The notes under the pieces were generated by a model. The model was not told the DNA's origin. It made no database searches and saw only the letters and a program-made list of their open reading frames with translations. The position numbers were made by a program, and so were the translations under genes. This document shows positions 22,701 to 35,055 of a DNA stretch of 64,000 nucleotides, piece after piece. Within the stretch, counting starts at the first letter, position 1, and every line of letters starts with the position of its first letter. Source of the stretch: Owenia fusiformis (lineage: Eukaryota; Annelida; Polychaeta; Sabellida; Oweniidae); assembly GCA_903813345.2 (NCBI GenBank), contig CAIIXF020000001.1, positions 44,163,885 to 44,227,884 of the forward strand. Reading direction: 5' to 3'.

Positions 22701-25700
22701 GTTGCGTACTTTAAAAGCTAAACTTGATGAAACCAGGCCACACAAAGTCCGTCTTGGAGTTTTGCATCAACAGGACAATGCACCTGTCCACACAAGCCAA
22801 GTTACTCGTGATGCAGCGGAAGAATGCCATCTGGAATTATTACCGCACGCACCATATTCTCCAGATCAAGCACCCAGTGACTATTACCTATTTGGGAAAC
22901 TCAAAAAATCTCTATGAGGGCAACGCTTTGATGATGATGATGATGAGGTCAAGATAGCTGTTAACCAGTGGTTGGAGGGTCATGCTCCTGATTTCTTCAG
23001 AACTGGACTTGAGATGCTGCCAAGAAGATGGGCCAAGTGCATCGAAGTACAGGGAGACTACATTGAAAAATGACACTTATGACGTGCACGGTCCTGGGGA
23101 CAATTCGGGAAATACGGGCTAATCTCAGCTTTAAGCGTTAATATCTGCCTTATTTAAAAAGATAACTATATGCATTATATATCATTTTTAAGTATTTTTT
23201 ATTCGCATTTCACTGAAATTATTTTTCCTTGAAAAGTGTGATGGGATCTACCATATTTTTTAAGTTAAATGTACTCCGACATCGTCAAATACGCTGTAAG
23301 GCGTAACATTTCACGCTTACACGGTTCGTTGAAATCAGGATAACTTTTGAAATACTGATCAGAATTTTACTAAAATTTCACATTTTATTCATTGAAACAT
23401 GTGCTTTTATGACGTCACAATTGCTTAGCGGCTACAGTTCAAATCGTCTTATATGAACGCTTTTAAGATTTTCAAAATTGTGTAAGGTTTTGAAGGCGAG
23501 GGAGACAAGCAATAAGTTTACCTTTATTTAACCCACTAATTTAGGTCTGATTTCAAAAAAAATGTAACTGCACAATATTGTCATGGCGAAATTTACAAAA
23601 CAATAACCGATTTCTTTATTTTTCAAATAATAAGAGAATAAGAGTTGCTTTTAGAGACTTGAAAAAATGTAACGCATCGATTTTTTACCATAAATCCCAT
23701 ACATATCAATTTTTACTAACGCCCCGAGTGGATTTCCTGACCGTTTTTCAAAAATCAAAAACATTTTAGAAATATTGTCCTCGAGATCTTCTTGCTCTGT
23801 GAATTTCACCAGGATTGAATAAGAATAAAGCATCTTATTTTTAGGTTGACTAAACTTGACAAAATGTAACGCTTGTCGTTTTTGACGTTATATTGTATTG
23901 TTTTGGTATTTTGACGCCATAATGTTACTCTAATTGTCCCCAGTTTCGTGCGACGTGTCACTATCATTTTGAAAATCAATCAACTAGAACTATGTTAGGC
24001 CGGAAACTTTTGGATCTTCCCTCGTACATACATCCACTCCCCCTCCATCCAATATTAATTTCTTTCGATTATTTTTTGTATAACGCATGATAGAAACTAA
24101 TTTTAAAAAGTGAGCAATGTCATTAGTGTTGTGATAATAACGTCCCTTATACCTATCAGAAATCGCCTACTACTCCCTTCATCCATTTTGTACGGTCACC
24201 GGGCGTGCAACTGCAACTTTTACTTTTAAATGACCTCAACACCACTGGGGAGGAAGGTTTCTCAAAGAAACCAGAAAAGTACATTTCATAAGAAAAATTT
24301 TCAGAGAAGCTATATATCGAGCGTTTTTGACCCGCATTGTACTTTCATGAAGGACGAATGGTTTAAATGGTTCATCCTTATTAAGGTGCATATACAGTAT
24401 ATCTAATCCTAAACAGTTTGTAGGGAATTATTTGTTATGAGGCTATATTTTATGTCAAATATGCCATATTAGCTAAATATCAATTATTCTCTGTCCCTGG
24501 GTACCCGCTACATTACAGCCTTCATTAAAATTAGGAATTGCGCTAGTAAATCTTGCAAGTCGCTTTGACTTCAAAACAGATTTTACATCTTGGGTTACCC
24601 ATGGACCTCAATCCTATAGATATAATAATCATATTATTGATTACCAAGGTATGAAGTTCTCATACGTATTGAAAAACTGGTAAGCGAGTTTCGAAATACC
24701 CATTGATCATCCCTCGTGATATAAGCGTATTTAAGTTAGTCGAATATCAGACTTACCGATGTACCCGTATTGTACGTGTTGAATTTAAGAAATGGGTGGA
24801 CTTCAGATCCATAAGTTGATCCTGACACCAATGTAAATGCATCTCCAAGTCGAAGACTTTTCACAAGCTTCAAAATAAAGCTTCTTACTTTCACTTTATC
24901 TATAGCGCTGATGGAAATTGACATATCTATTATCAAGTTTAGATCAAGTCCACAAGCTTGTACATCCTGGTCGCCTAAAAATGAATTCGAATATGATTTG
25001 AATGTGTATTACATGCTCAACAATCATTTCGATGTAAAGCTATAGCCATTGCACAGTATCAATAAGAATGTTTAAACCGATGAAAACAAAATGTTTAAGA
25101 AGTCGATTTTTGTCGGCCATTTTGAAAGAGAAAGAAAGTGTCGTCTGGAGAACAATGAAGGAACAATTTTTCATGGGTGTTCTAAAAGTGCAAAAGCCCT
25201 AAGCTTGGTTGATAATTCTAGATTACCTGTAACTTTGGGTAACCATACGACTCAAAGATATTGGATGTTAATATCAGTTTAAAAATACTGTAGTATAGCC
25301 GGTGCATTGTGGGTAATACTTAGATTTTTTGGTAAGTTTAATGAGAACAGAAGTAGGCCTATATAAAAGATTTAACCAAGCAATAGGCCTACTCTTGATT
25401 TCTCTCACATATTCAATGGACGCATCAATTCATGCGCTCAACATACCTAGACCTTTTTGCTCTAACGTTTTTTTACAGTCCGGGTCAGGTTTGGAACAGG
25501 GGTTTACAGTTGCTACGTCATCCTTTTTTAAACTGTCAATGACAGCCATGGAATCCGGGCATATTTCCACTTCATATATATTATCTTTGCACTTCAAATA
25601 ATTGCACTTTGAGTCTGCATACCTGAATGGTACACCGGGAGTGCATTCTGAAAAATGCATTTGTATCTTATAAGAAATAGACAAAAAAAGAGCAATACTC

Positions 25701-28700
25701 GATATAGTAATCATAAAAAATACAATCAATTATTTACTGATACAGTATGTTGAGGAATAGTGAGATGGATAAGAGTAAATAAGTAGATCAGCTGAACATG
25801 TTGTTTCCAATTATGTCACCCCCATCTCTGATTCTGTTACAATTTTTCAGTAGCCTTGAAGGGCAAAGGAGTGGTATCGATATGGTGAACTTTTTGAACA
25901 CGCGTTTCTCTTAAACCAGTCATCAAAGCATTCTGAAAATGTTGTCACATTGTCAATTTAATCGTCATCTTTTGGATGGTAACATTATAATTTGAAATAT
26001 ATATATATCCTTTTCTCTATATTGTTTTAGAAAACACATCGGACACTTCTTTTGTTCTTGGTATCATATGTTCGAAATGAAATGAAACATCTATCAGAAC
26101 CTCAATGGAACAAAACGACATAAACACAATGTGTTTAGGTCTCTCAGTTTTCAATTCAATTCAATTTCAAAATAATTTATTTCAGTTTTCATTACAAAAT
26201 TTACAATACTATACGGGCTTTGACACCCCAGGGGGTTTTGTAATTGTACAAAATAAAGTTTGGTTGATTTTATATCTTGTTAATGAAATAAAAGGTTTAT
26301 CTTATTTTTTATCTATTTTGTGGGGTTTTGTTTTTGCATACTTTTTGTTCAATCAACCAAAATTTCCTTTGTATAACTGTAATAATGAGAGGTCTAAGAA
26401 AATGTTGTTTATGCTATTTTGTTCCAACGAGGTTCGGAAAGACATTTTATTTCATTCTCAAGAATTGGTAGAAAGGAACAAAAAACAATTGCACTAAAAA
26501 CAAAAAATGTTAACAAAAACAGTTATATAAAATGTATATAAAACATTTTTGCATTAAATTGTTGCCAATCACGTCAACATTACAAAAAGGACCGTGTTTT
26601 TTACAGAATGTTTCCAATAATTGGTTTAAGAGAAAAACATTGTTGAATTCAGTTCACCATATCGATACCTATCCTTTACGATAATTGATATTTTATATAG
26701 TAAAATATAGTCAAATTCTGTTATTCTACCCAAGCCTGTGCCATGTGTGTTAATATCAACAACTTAATGTGTCAAGGACGGATCCAGGAACCAACAAGGG
26801 GGGGGGGCATATTTGAATTCCGGGATCCTAAAACCAAAAAGTAGGCCCAAAGTTTGAAAATTCAAGGCTAATTTTCATGATAATTTGGCCTTATATTAAA
26901 TACAAGGGCTTCAAAGCCCCAATTTTGCCAAAAAGGGCCATAAAAACGGGCCTTTAAAAAGTTTTTTTGTGCCCAATTTTTTCTGCTAATTTATTTTTAA
27001 AAACAGCTTTAACGATGATTTTTTAGACAAAAATCAAAGTTTGCATATACAAACTCAGAAAACATAACAAATAATGTATCTTGTGTCCATATGATTTGTA
27101 TCCTTCAACACACTGGTTAAATTAACGTTGCTGATATGCTGTTGATGGATAATTTGTCGAAAACTTCGCCAGAAGGTTGCCTTTAGGGGTTACCTTTTAA
27201 ATGACAGACAGCGAAAAAATCAGACGAAATATTGTTAATTTTAAAGTTAATCAATAATACACACCTTATTGGGTTGTTTCGGTTTCTACCATAACCCAAT
27301 GAGGTGTGTATTAATGATAAAGTTTCCTGTTATCTCAAAATCTGCTTGGAACGATGCCATTGCTATGGGAAATCCCTCAAAGTGAAAATTCTAGGAATTA
27401 AGGAATAGGTAACATTTACACAATTTGAGAAATTATTGGTACACATGAAACCTATTTAAAACAGCATTTATATTATTCAAAAGCATTCGTAATCAATGAT
27501 TCACCGCCCTCTGAAGTTTGAAAACTAAAAATACCTGGGTATTAATCCATAAATAATCCTTGAACTGAGAAATATTTTTCAGGATTACATGGTGCAATCT
27601 TATAGTCAATAAAATGTTTTAAAGCGTGTTGGTGTTTTTAGATGTAAAACACAAGCGAAATGCATAAAAAAACTCCCCCGATTCATTTTACAAACAACTC
27701 ACGGCCCTTTGCCCTGAATGATAAATATGTTTTAAATTTGAAAGTCAATAGGTATATGTTAAATTAGTTATGCAATGCTGGTAGTTATATGGGGGTAACT
27801 CTCAAGATATATAATATCTTGTCTAATTCAATATCCAAAACCCATAAAACCCTAATATTACATGTTTGTGAATAATTTTAGGTATATTCATCAGTTTACT
27901 CACCGACACCAATGTCGCTCACATCATGCTGTACTCCGTTGCCAGCACCAACTCCACGATTTATTGCTGAAAACAGATTATTGGATATAATAGGGCTTCC
28001 GTAACATTATTCTGATGTGTACCTTCTTTGCTCCTCGGTGTATAGTCGAGGCTCTGCTTAAAGTTTAATGTATTATTCCGAAATACAAAAATGCAACAAT
28101 TATCATTACATGAAACTGGAAGATTCCTCTTCAATCAATGGAATGCAGGTAGTTTATTCACATTATACTGAGTGTTCCAAAAATTACACCCAAATTAGAC
28201 GGGAATAACCCTTTTTCCTTCATTGAAAAAACTTTTCACATGATAGGGAGAGTTCAGTTTTCAATTGGCAGTTAAAACATAGGCATAAGGAAAAGTATTG
28301 GTAAGCTGAATCTAAAATTAATAGGTTGACAACAAAATTTTTCAAAAACTTGCCGTCTTGATTCGAGTTCGACTGACTGGTATCAAGTTGCATTCCCAAA
28401 TTTCTTCAAAATTTTATGACAACAAGTGATTTGATTGGTCACTCCTGACCTCTCTGACCTCCATCAGTGACAGTGACTGTGTTACAAGTTTTCAACTTGC
28501 CATACAAATGCAGATGTCTATGGTTGTTGTTCTACAGGGCGTGTCAAAAAAGGAAACCAAGATTAAATTGCTAATTTCTCAAAGATGAATAATGTTAGGG
28601 AAGATTCGCAGGTACCATAATTTGTGCCATTATGTTTTCTTTTATATGATACCAAGATGTTCCATTTCCTCCACAGATGACTGAGCAATGAGAGATTTAA

Positions 28701-31700
28701 GTTTCCATGTCAGAAATGGGTTTGTGCCACTTTCAGCCAAGTCAATTTCACCACCATAGTTATGTTCATAGTAATTAGTAACAAAAAACATCAGGATATA
28801 ACTCTTTTACACATTTTTTCCAATTAAAGTTACACATTATCATTACACCCCTTTTAATTTCCAATGTCCATTCAACGTTGTTTTAACCCCAGTGTTTAAC
28901 ACGACCCCCATTCCTTTAATGGAGATGTCTGCCCTAGACCTCATCGCACATATTGCATCCCTGATTATGTCTCTCTGTCCCCTTAGAATCTCTACTGCTG
29001 CAACAATCATGTCCCTTAGATCATCAATGCCTCTTGATGATGTTATGTAGACTTTATCCTTGACGAGGTAACCCCAAATAACCATCCTGGCATAATAGTC
29101 CGGAAGAAATATGGGGTATTTTGAGGATCAATCGTTTTCTTCGGATTACAATGTTTTTTAAACTTTTCAGCATGAATATAGGGTTGGGACCTCAAAACCA
29201 CGGAATGCCGGAGCGGCACCCTTGGGCAACTCTCTACAGAGCATTTCTCATACCCCCCTAAGAAAATCTACTGGGGGTACTATAAGACGCCTTTATATCT
29301 CAGACACTAATAATGATATTGACTTGAAATTTTCAGGAAGTATTCTTGGTATGATGTTTGATCTGTATGACAAAGATTAAGAAAAAATATATATCCGTTG
29401 CTATAGCAACAGTAATAGAACACTATTTCTTTCCTTAAAAATGCATTATTTTGTGTGGTTTCATAATTGTCTTCATATTCTTGATTCTTAAACTATCTGA
29501 AGCACATAAATATGATTAAAAGTGAAGATAAAATAATTCATCATATCATTTGTGTAATATGTCTAACATTTCAGTTGCTATGGCAACATCATTTGATAAT
29601 CAGGTTCTTACATTTAACTTTCTTTAATGAGTATAAAGGTGGTCCAAAATAACTTTTGGAACATAATGTACCTTAAAGATGAAACCATGTTTCTTCTGAA
29701 GTAAATAGTCAAATAAAATTCTACAACTTTATCTTACTCCCTTACCAAAGCCCCCAAAGTTTGACAATTTGGGGAAAACAGGCAAAAAACATTCAATTTT
29801 CTAGGTTCAAATTCGTAATGCATTGGGATTCAACATCAATTAGTATCCAAAAAACATCTACTGACTTTGCTTGATATTACAATATGAAGATTTTAATTAT
29901 TTGACACTCGAAAGTATTTATAATTTAGAACACTAGCCCATAAAATGTTAAAATATGGTTGTGGTCAATTTTATCATTTAGCAGCATTCATTAGACAAAA
30001 GATCAATGCATTTAAAACATATCCATTGTAATTCATTCATTACCATAATCTAGCATATAGGAGACTGCACTTTTTTATATTTAAGTTTTATATCTAGTAC
30101 ATGAATCATAATGAAGTCTAATGTTATCATACCGTAGAGACGTTGGCATAGTCTAGACATTGGCATAATGTCTAATTATTACAACCATTAGTTTTTCTCA
30201 TCTGAGCAATGAGACTATGATGGTTATCATGAATGAGTATAGTTCTATATAATATGTAAGTTTTATATCTAGTATATGTATCATAATGACATTTAGTGTT
30301 ATCATACAGTAGAGAGGTTGGCATAGTTTAGTTATTGGCATAATGCCTAAATATTACAACATTTGGTTTTTCTCATCTGAGCAATCAGACTTTGATGGTT
30401 ATCATGAATGAGTACAATTCTGTATGTATATTTTATATAGATATACAGTACGTGTATCATAATGAAATCTAATGTAATCTTACAATAGAGGTTGGCATAG
30501 TCTAGACATTGGCATAATGTATAAATATTATAAGCATTAATTTTCCTCATCCGAGCAATCAGACTGTGGTTGTTATCTTGCACAAGTACAATTCTATATG
30601 TAAGTTTAATATTTAGTACATGTATCATAATGACATCTAATGAAGTGTAACCATATAATAGAGAGGTTGGCTTAATCTGGACATTGGTATCAAGTCAACG
30701 CATATAAGCATATCATCTCATTAGTCAGGTGTTGGTGGTCATCATGCACAGTTGTATCCTGATGTGTTGGGTCAGTCATTTTGGCCGTCAATGTGCAAAT
30801 CATGGCAAAAGTTTCTGTTATATAAAACACTTACAGGTAGTTCTCATCATCTGAACAAATAGTAGAGTCCTTGTAAAGTTATGAGGCGTCAGAGCCAGGT
30901 GTTTGAAAACTAGCTAAAAAGATTAATGTCAATCACTAAAGATGATGTCTTCAAATTTTCAAGACTCCTTACAGGCAGTTACAGCCAGGCTGTTCAGCTG
31001 GGTCATTCACAACAAGCAAAAAGCTCTTAGTTCTCATCATGTGACTATATACATAGAATCCTTATAAAACCATGAAGCATCAGAGCCAGGTGTCGGAAAG
31101 TAGCTAGCTAGTGTGAGTGAGTGTGCTCGTGTAAGGTGGCATCTTTGAATGAGTGAGTGTGCTCGTATAAGGTGGCATCTTTGGGTGAGTGAGTGTGCTT
31201 GTGTAAGGTGGTATCTCTAGATGAGTGAGTGTGCTCGTGTGAGGTGGCATCTTTCTTTGGGTGAGTGAGTGTGCTTGTGTAAGGTGGCATCTTTGGGTGA
31301 GTGAGTGTGCTCGTATGAGGTGGCATCTTTGGATGAGTGAGTATGCTCGTGTAAGGTGGCATTTTTGGGTGAGTGAGTGTGCTTGTATGAGGTGGCATCT
31401 TTGGGTGAGTGAGTGTGCTTGTGTAAGGTGGCATCTTTTGGTGAATGAGTGTGCTCGTGTAAGGTGGCATCTTTGGATGAGTGAGTGTGCTTGTGTAAGG
31501 TGGCATCTTTGGGTGAGTGAGTGTGCTTGTGTAAGGTGGCATCTTTGAGTGAGTGAGTGTGCTCGTGTAAGGTGGCATCTTTGGATGAGTGAGTGTGCTT
31601 GTGTAAGGTGGCATCTTTGGGTGAGTGAGTGTGCTCATGTAAGGTGGCATCTTTGGGTGAGTGAGTGTGCTCGTGTAAGGTGGCATCTTTGGGTGAGTGA

Positions 31701-34679
31701 GTGTGCTCGTGTGAGGTGGCATCTTTGGGTGAGTGAGTGTGCTTGTGTGAGGTGGCATCTTTGGTATATTGCATGTTGAGTAAGTGGTTTCTGGAGTTAG
31801 TGGCAAGTTGATGATCTAACCACGAATGTTGAGAACCGAATGTTGGCGGCAACTGTTCACACGTCACACTTGCAGCTGTGAGCAATGGCAAACCTGGTAA
31901 GACTTAATGCATATTGCTGCTTGGTTGACCAATGGAAAGTCATCTTTAGTTGTTTTCAATAATAAACATTTTAGCTAGTTTTCAAAACCCTGGCTCTAAA
32001 TTGTAAATGATTCTGCTGAATGGGTTGTAAAGGATTCCAATGTCTGGATTGTATGCAAACCTTGCTAGTCTCCACTGTATGATTGCATTGGATTTCAGAA
32101 TTGTACTAAATACAAGATTAACATATAAAATATAGTGTCCTATAAACTTAACATTTGAAGATGTTTTAATGCCTTGGTTTGTATATATTTCTAACTTTAA
32201 ATGCTGCGAAATGGTAAAATTGACCACACCCTCTTTTCAACATTTTTTATGGGATAGGATTCTAAAATGTTTCAAATAAAATACTTCCCATCATCTAATA
32301 ATTAAAATCTTCATATTGTTATATTAAACAAAGTCAGTAGATGTTCCTTGAATACTAATAAGTGTTGCATCCCAATGCATTTTTAATTTGAACCTAGAAA
32401 ATGAAGTTTTTTTGCCAGTTTTCACCAATCATCACATTTTTGGGGCTGTGGGGAGGGGTTCTACAACTCAAAGTTATACATTTTTAACAAATTCAAGTGT
32501 CTATTTATTTCTAAAAGAGCTTCTTTACCTAGAGAACATACCTTTAGAAAAAGTGTTATTTTGGACCACCTTTATACTCATTAAAGAAAGTGAAATGTAA
32601 GAACCTGATTATCAAGTGATGTTGCCATAGCAACTGAAATGTTAGACATATTACACAAATGATATGATGAATTATTTTATCTTCACCTCTAATCATGCTA
32701 TGTGCTTCAGATAGTTTACGATAGTTTAAGAATCAAGAATATGAAGAAAATGCTGAAAACCCACAAAATAATACATTTCTAAGGTAACTAATAGTGATCT
32801 ATTACTGTTGCTATAGTAACGGATTAAGATTTTTTCTTGATTTTCACCATACAGATTAAGCATCATACTTAAACTAATTCCTGAAAATTTCAAGTCTATA
32901 TCTTTATTAGTGTCTGATATATAAAGGTGTCTTATAGTACCCCCAGTAGATTTTCTTAGGGGGGTATAAGAAATGGTTTGTAGAGAGTTGCCCAAGGGTG
33001 CCGCTCCGGCATTCCGTGGTTTTGAGGTCCCAACCCTATATTCATGCTGAAAAGTTAAAAAAACATTGTAATCCGAAGAAAACGATTAGCTTTGAACTTT
33101 CTGCCAGAATATAACCATTTTAATCTCTCATTGTTCAGTCATTCATGTAAGAAAAAGTGGCACAAACCCATTTCTGACATGGTCACTTAAATCTCTTAGA
33201 ACTCGGTTATCTGTGAAGGAAAATATAACAACCTTGGCATCATAAGAAAGAAAAAAACATCATAATCTATCAGATGGAAGCTATGAAATCTTCCTATTAT
33301 TATTCATATATGAGAAATAAGCAATTAAATCCCGGTTTTCGAGACACTGTATATGCCATATTATATGCAGTTCTTGGACCACTCAATTCGAAAATACTAT
33401 GTTTTTATATATACCAGAACTTTGGGGTGTGACTGTTGCATCAATAAAATGCAGTTCTAGGTAAAAGATTTGAAAAAAATCAATGATTGTCTTTAGATTC
33501 AGCTTACTGATACTTTTACCTTGGCCTATGAGTTAAAAGATCATAAAAATTGTTGCATTTTATTCCTGAGAAATCTGACATTTTAGACGAATTGCTCTGG
33601 AATTATTATACCAAAAGTAATACAAAAATGTCCTTTTCACGTCTGGGCAGTTTTGATGACATTTAAAGTTCCTCTTTCAAGTGTATTATCTCATGGAAAT
33701 GGGCATACCAGTGCAGAGATCTTTGGTCCGTGTTAAAGAATAGCTATCAAACATTGTCTGAAGAGCATATTTAGCTCCGTAATTCTACTTTTAACATGGC
33801 GACCTTGACAAAATATAGCCATTTTGGATAATAGGTGATTCTACAGTCAAGGAGTGTTCTAGATGATATCAAAGTGTATGAACATTTGTATATCTAAAAA
33901 TATTTTTAAAAAACAGTGCCGTTGTGGTAGGTTTGGGAGCTTTTTTGCTCTCGTTATTAACCCCATTTTCACGGTTGCCATGGTAATTTACGCCTTTGGT
34001 AACCATGATAACGTGATTTTTGAAGGATATCCACCTTATAATAGTTGGGCCGAGTTTAATGGAGAATGGGCCTGGTTGAAAACATTGAAAATAGGTGATA
34101 GTACTAAAACAAGATTTTCTGTGAAACTTAAGCGTTACCTGATGAAACTTTCAAAATGATTGAATTGTCTGTTAGATGACCGCGAATAAAATTTCAAGTA
34201 TATTCACAATCGTGGCATAAGAAACCACAAAAATTGAGAATTTGTTTTGAATTTTACATAAATTGATGCAACTTTCTTCAAAATTGATGCAACTTTCTTC
34301 AAATTGTTTTCTTCTATCTAATGAGGGGGGGGGGGAGTGCGATCACACCATCGCACCCCCTCCTGGCTACGCCCATGCGGGTTAATAAGCCAAAGGGTAT
34401 TATTTTGCTATTATTTTTTGTACTATTTGTTGAATTGTAAGACTTACCATTATAGATAAATAATCAAACTAAACTAATCTATATATCCTGTAAAAATTAT
34501 TGTAACTTGGTAGAGTGGTATTCCATGCATGCATACCAGAAGTATTTAAAATGCTTAAATCTAATTGTCTGCTCCTTTTGGGAGGGACCGTGTATATACT
34601 CACCTAACTTTCTAATTGTAGCCGTGGTACCCAATGCGCATAGAAGCACTGTGAATGCACAGAAAATGTAGGTCCTCAT
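19767..34679 (-). CDS. secreted six-Cys + VWA domain protein, paralogue B
   Basis: Six coding exons on the minus strand (34679-34604, 27966-27904, 25647-25447, 24974-24757, 21042-20923, 20090-19767) join in frame to 333 residues. Exon sizes and intron phases match gene A: 201, 218 and 120 nt are identical, and the others differ by multiples of three. The signal peptide is [20 protein letters not shown]. The six-Cys module begins at C48 ([15 protein letters not shown]...). The VWA domain has MIDAS D130-M-S132-I-S134, T202 and D234 (VTDG). Both paralogues end in SC(D/E).L. The ATG exon is preceded by TTTTCTCTAG|AC, so a separate 5'-UTR exon (about 35,585-35,500, donor AAACAG|GTAAGA) is spliced to it. 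It is probably an extracellular matrix or mineral/chitin-associated protein. That function is inferred from domain combination only. Long introns hold a mariner, minisatellites and a giant palindrome. Confidence 0.85.
20663..20885. repeat. 32-bp minisatellite
   Basis: About seven copies of a 32-bp unit (GGTACGTGTACATGTTGCTA TCGTGATAATTT), some shortened. It lies immediately downstream of the donor of the 120-nt VWA exon of gene B, within the last intron. Confidence 0.8.
21825..24024 (+). mobile_element. mariner transposon, about 2.2 kb, TA target duplication
   Basis: The terminal inverted repeats CGAGGGAAGATCCAAAAGTT (about 32 bp in all) are flanked by TA on both sides (21,823-21,824 and 24,025-24,026). 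The transposase lies in the left half. About 950 bp at the right has no coding sequence, which is unusually long for a mariner. It lies in gene B's intron between the 218-nt and 120-nt VWA exons. Confidence 0.9.
22021..23073 (+). pseudogene. mariner transposase (DD34D) broken by one in-frame stop
   Basis: Open from an ATG at 21,967; the start [13 protein letters not shown] at 22,021 fits the family better. It has an N-terminal helix-turn-helix (about residues 1-110, ending in a GRPKD linker). The catalytic aspartates are in [16 protein letters not shown] and APSDYYLF. The second and third are separated by 34 residues, which makes this DD34D. A TGA at 22,915-22,917 interrupts the frame, and the same frame then continues [15 protein letters not shown]... 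to a second TGA at 23,071-23,073. Mariner proteins often have Arg at the stop position, so a CGA-to-TGA CpG transition is likely. The catalytic core is upstream of the stop. Only the C-terminal 50 or so residues would be lost. Confidence 0.85.
25861..26691. repeat. imperfect TIR element, arms about 80 bp
   Basis: GGTATCGATATGGTGAAC...TTTCTCTTAAACCA at the left is matched, inverted, at 26,604-26,691. The interior is AT-rich and includes a CAATTCAATTCAATTTCAAA stretch of the kind found near the 3' ends of some non-LTR elements. An open frame inside has no recognisable product. Confidence 0.5.
27256..27312. other. short near-perfect hairpin in intron
   Basis: A 20-bp stem (AATACACACCTTATTGGGTT paired with AACCCAATGAGGTGTGTATT, one G:U-type mismatch) encloses a 17-nt loop. 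It is within intron 2 of gene B. It could be a tiny MITE remnant or, less likely, a small-RNA precursor. Confidence 0.45.
28843..29091 (-). pseudogene. mariner transposase C-terminal fragment
   Basis: The minus-strand translation reads [20 protein letters not shown], then [11 protein letters not shown], then a short [20 protein letters not shown] stretch. This is the C-terminal layout of mariner transposases (WGYLK.KVY..P..L..L...I). The catalytic core is absent. It sits about 300 bp inside the mariner-type TIR at 28,535, the expected position. Confidence 0.6.
30083..30680. repeat. tandem repeat, about 173-bp unit, ~4 copies
   Basis: TTTTATATCTAGTACATG, CATAATGAAGTCTAATGT, GAGGTTGGCATAGTCTAGAC and TTTTTCTCATCTGAGCAAT recur in order, starting near 30,083, 30,258, 30,430 and 30,601. 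Copies are diverged. The array is in the centre of the giant palindrome. Confidence 0.75.
31106..31765. repeat. 36-bp minisatellite, about 18 copies
   Basis: The unit GTGAGTGAGTGTGCTCGTGT followed by AAGGTGGCATCTTTGG is repeated with few changes. Because 36 is a multiple of three and the unit lacks stops in several frames, both strands stay open, giving 12-residue repeats such as [12 protein letters not shown] (minus) and [12 protein letters not shown] (plus). Nothing supports translation. Confidence 0.85.
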
Positions 34680-34849
34680 GTCTAGAGAAAAAAAATACGT
34701 TAAAATGATAAAATCGCATGACTTCTTTAACTTATTGTTGATAATACCGATGATGACGATGATGAGAGTTTACCATTTCACATTTTAAAAGACAGATTAA
34801 TTTGTAAGATATTCATGTATTCCAAGTAAAAGTTTAATGTTTTGTCAAT

Positions 34850-35055
34850 TATTGCGAAAAAATATAACTGACAAGTCTCGGTTTGGAGAACAGTCTCCTG
34901 GGCAAATAATTTTCTTTGAAAAATATAGAAATAACACCCAAATTAAATTATGCATATTCGAAAGAGGACATTTAAATCTACAAGAGAATATCAAAATTGT
35001 CCAAAGCAGGCGTAACGTGCAGTAAACTGATGAACTTCGTTATCCAAACAGAGAC
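34850..35055. mobile_element. MITE related to the element at 45.3 kb
   Basis: It contains GTCTCGGTTTGGAGAACAGT, then CACCCAAATTAAATTATGCA, then GAACTTCG...CAAACAGAGACTAG. These are the same landmarks in the same order as in 45,331-45,728. It lies in the 5'-UTR intron of gene B. Confidence 0.5.

Larger units (their letters stand above)
28170..33615. mobile_element. composite giant inverted repeat, mariner-derived
   Basis: The arms reach from about 28,170 to 29,950 and back from 33,615 to about 32,230. Within them, an element with TIR CAGGGCGTGTCAAAAAAGGA (left, 28,535) and its relative CAGTGTCTCGAAAACCGGGA (right, ending 33,349) is flanked by TA on both sides. The match continues outside it for about 150 bp (AAAAGTAT..GTAAGCTGAATC). 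A block around 29,180-29,250 is virtually identical to the inverse of 32,985-33,055 (ACCACGGAATGCCGGAGCGG). The centre holds two unrelated tandem arrays. It fills most of the first coding intron of gene B. Confidence 0.75.

Noticed and set aside
26105-26497. 130-codon frame on the plus strand
   Set aside because: AT-rich, inside a TIR element, no recognisable domain, no matching splice sites.
31108-31891. Open frames of 224-232 codons encoding 12-residue repeats
   Set aside because: They are a by-product of a stop-free 36-bp minisatellite, open on both strands, with no splice or promoter context.
33863-34159. 98-codon frame on the plus strand
   Set aside because: No similarity recognised, antisense to gene B's intron, and flanked by repeat ends. 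Insufficient to call a gene.
34324-34380. G-run followed by the complement of GGGCGTAGCCAGGAGG
   Set aside because: It looks like one terminus of a common invertebrate MITE, but the second end was not found, so no element was called.
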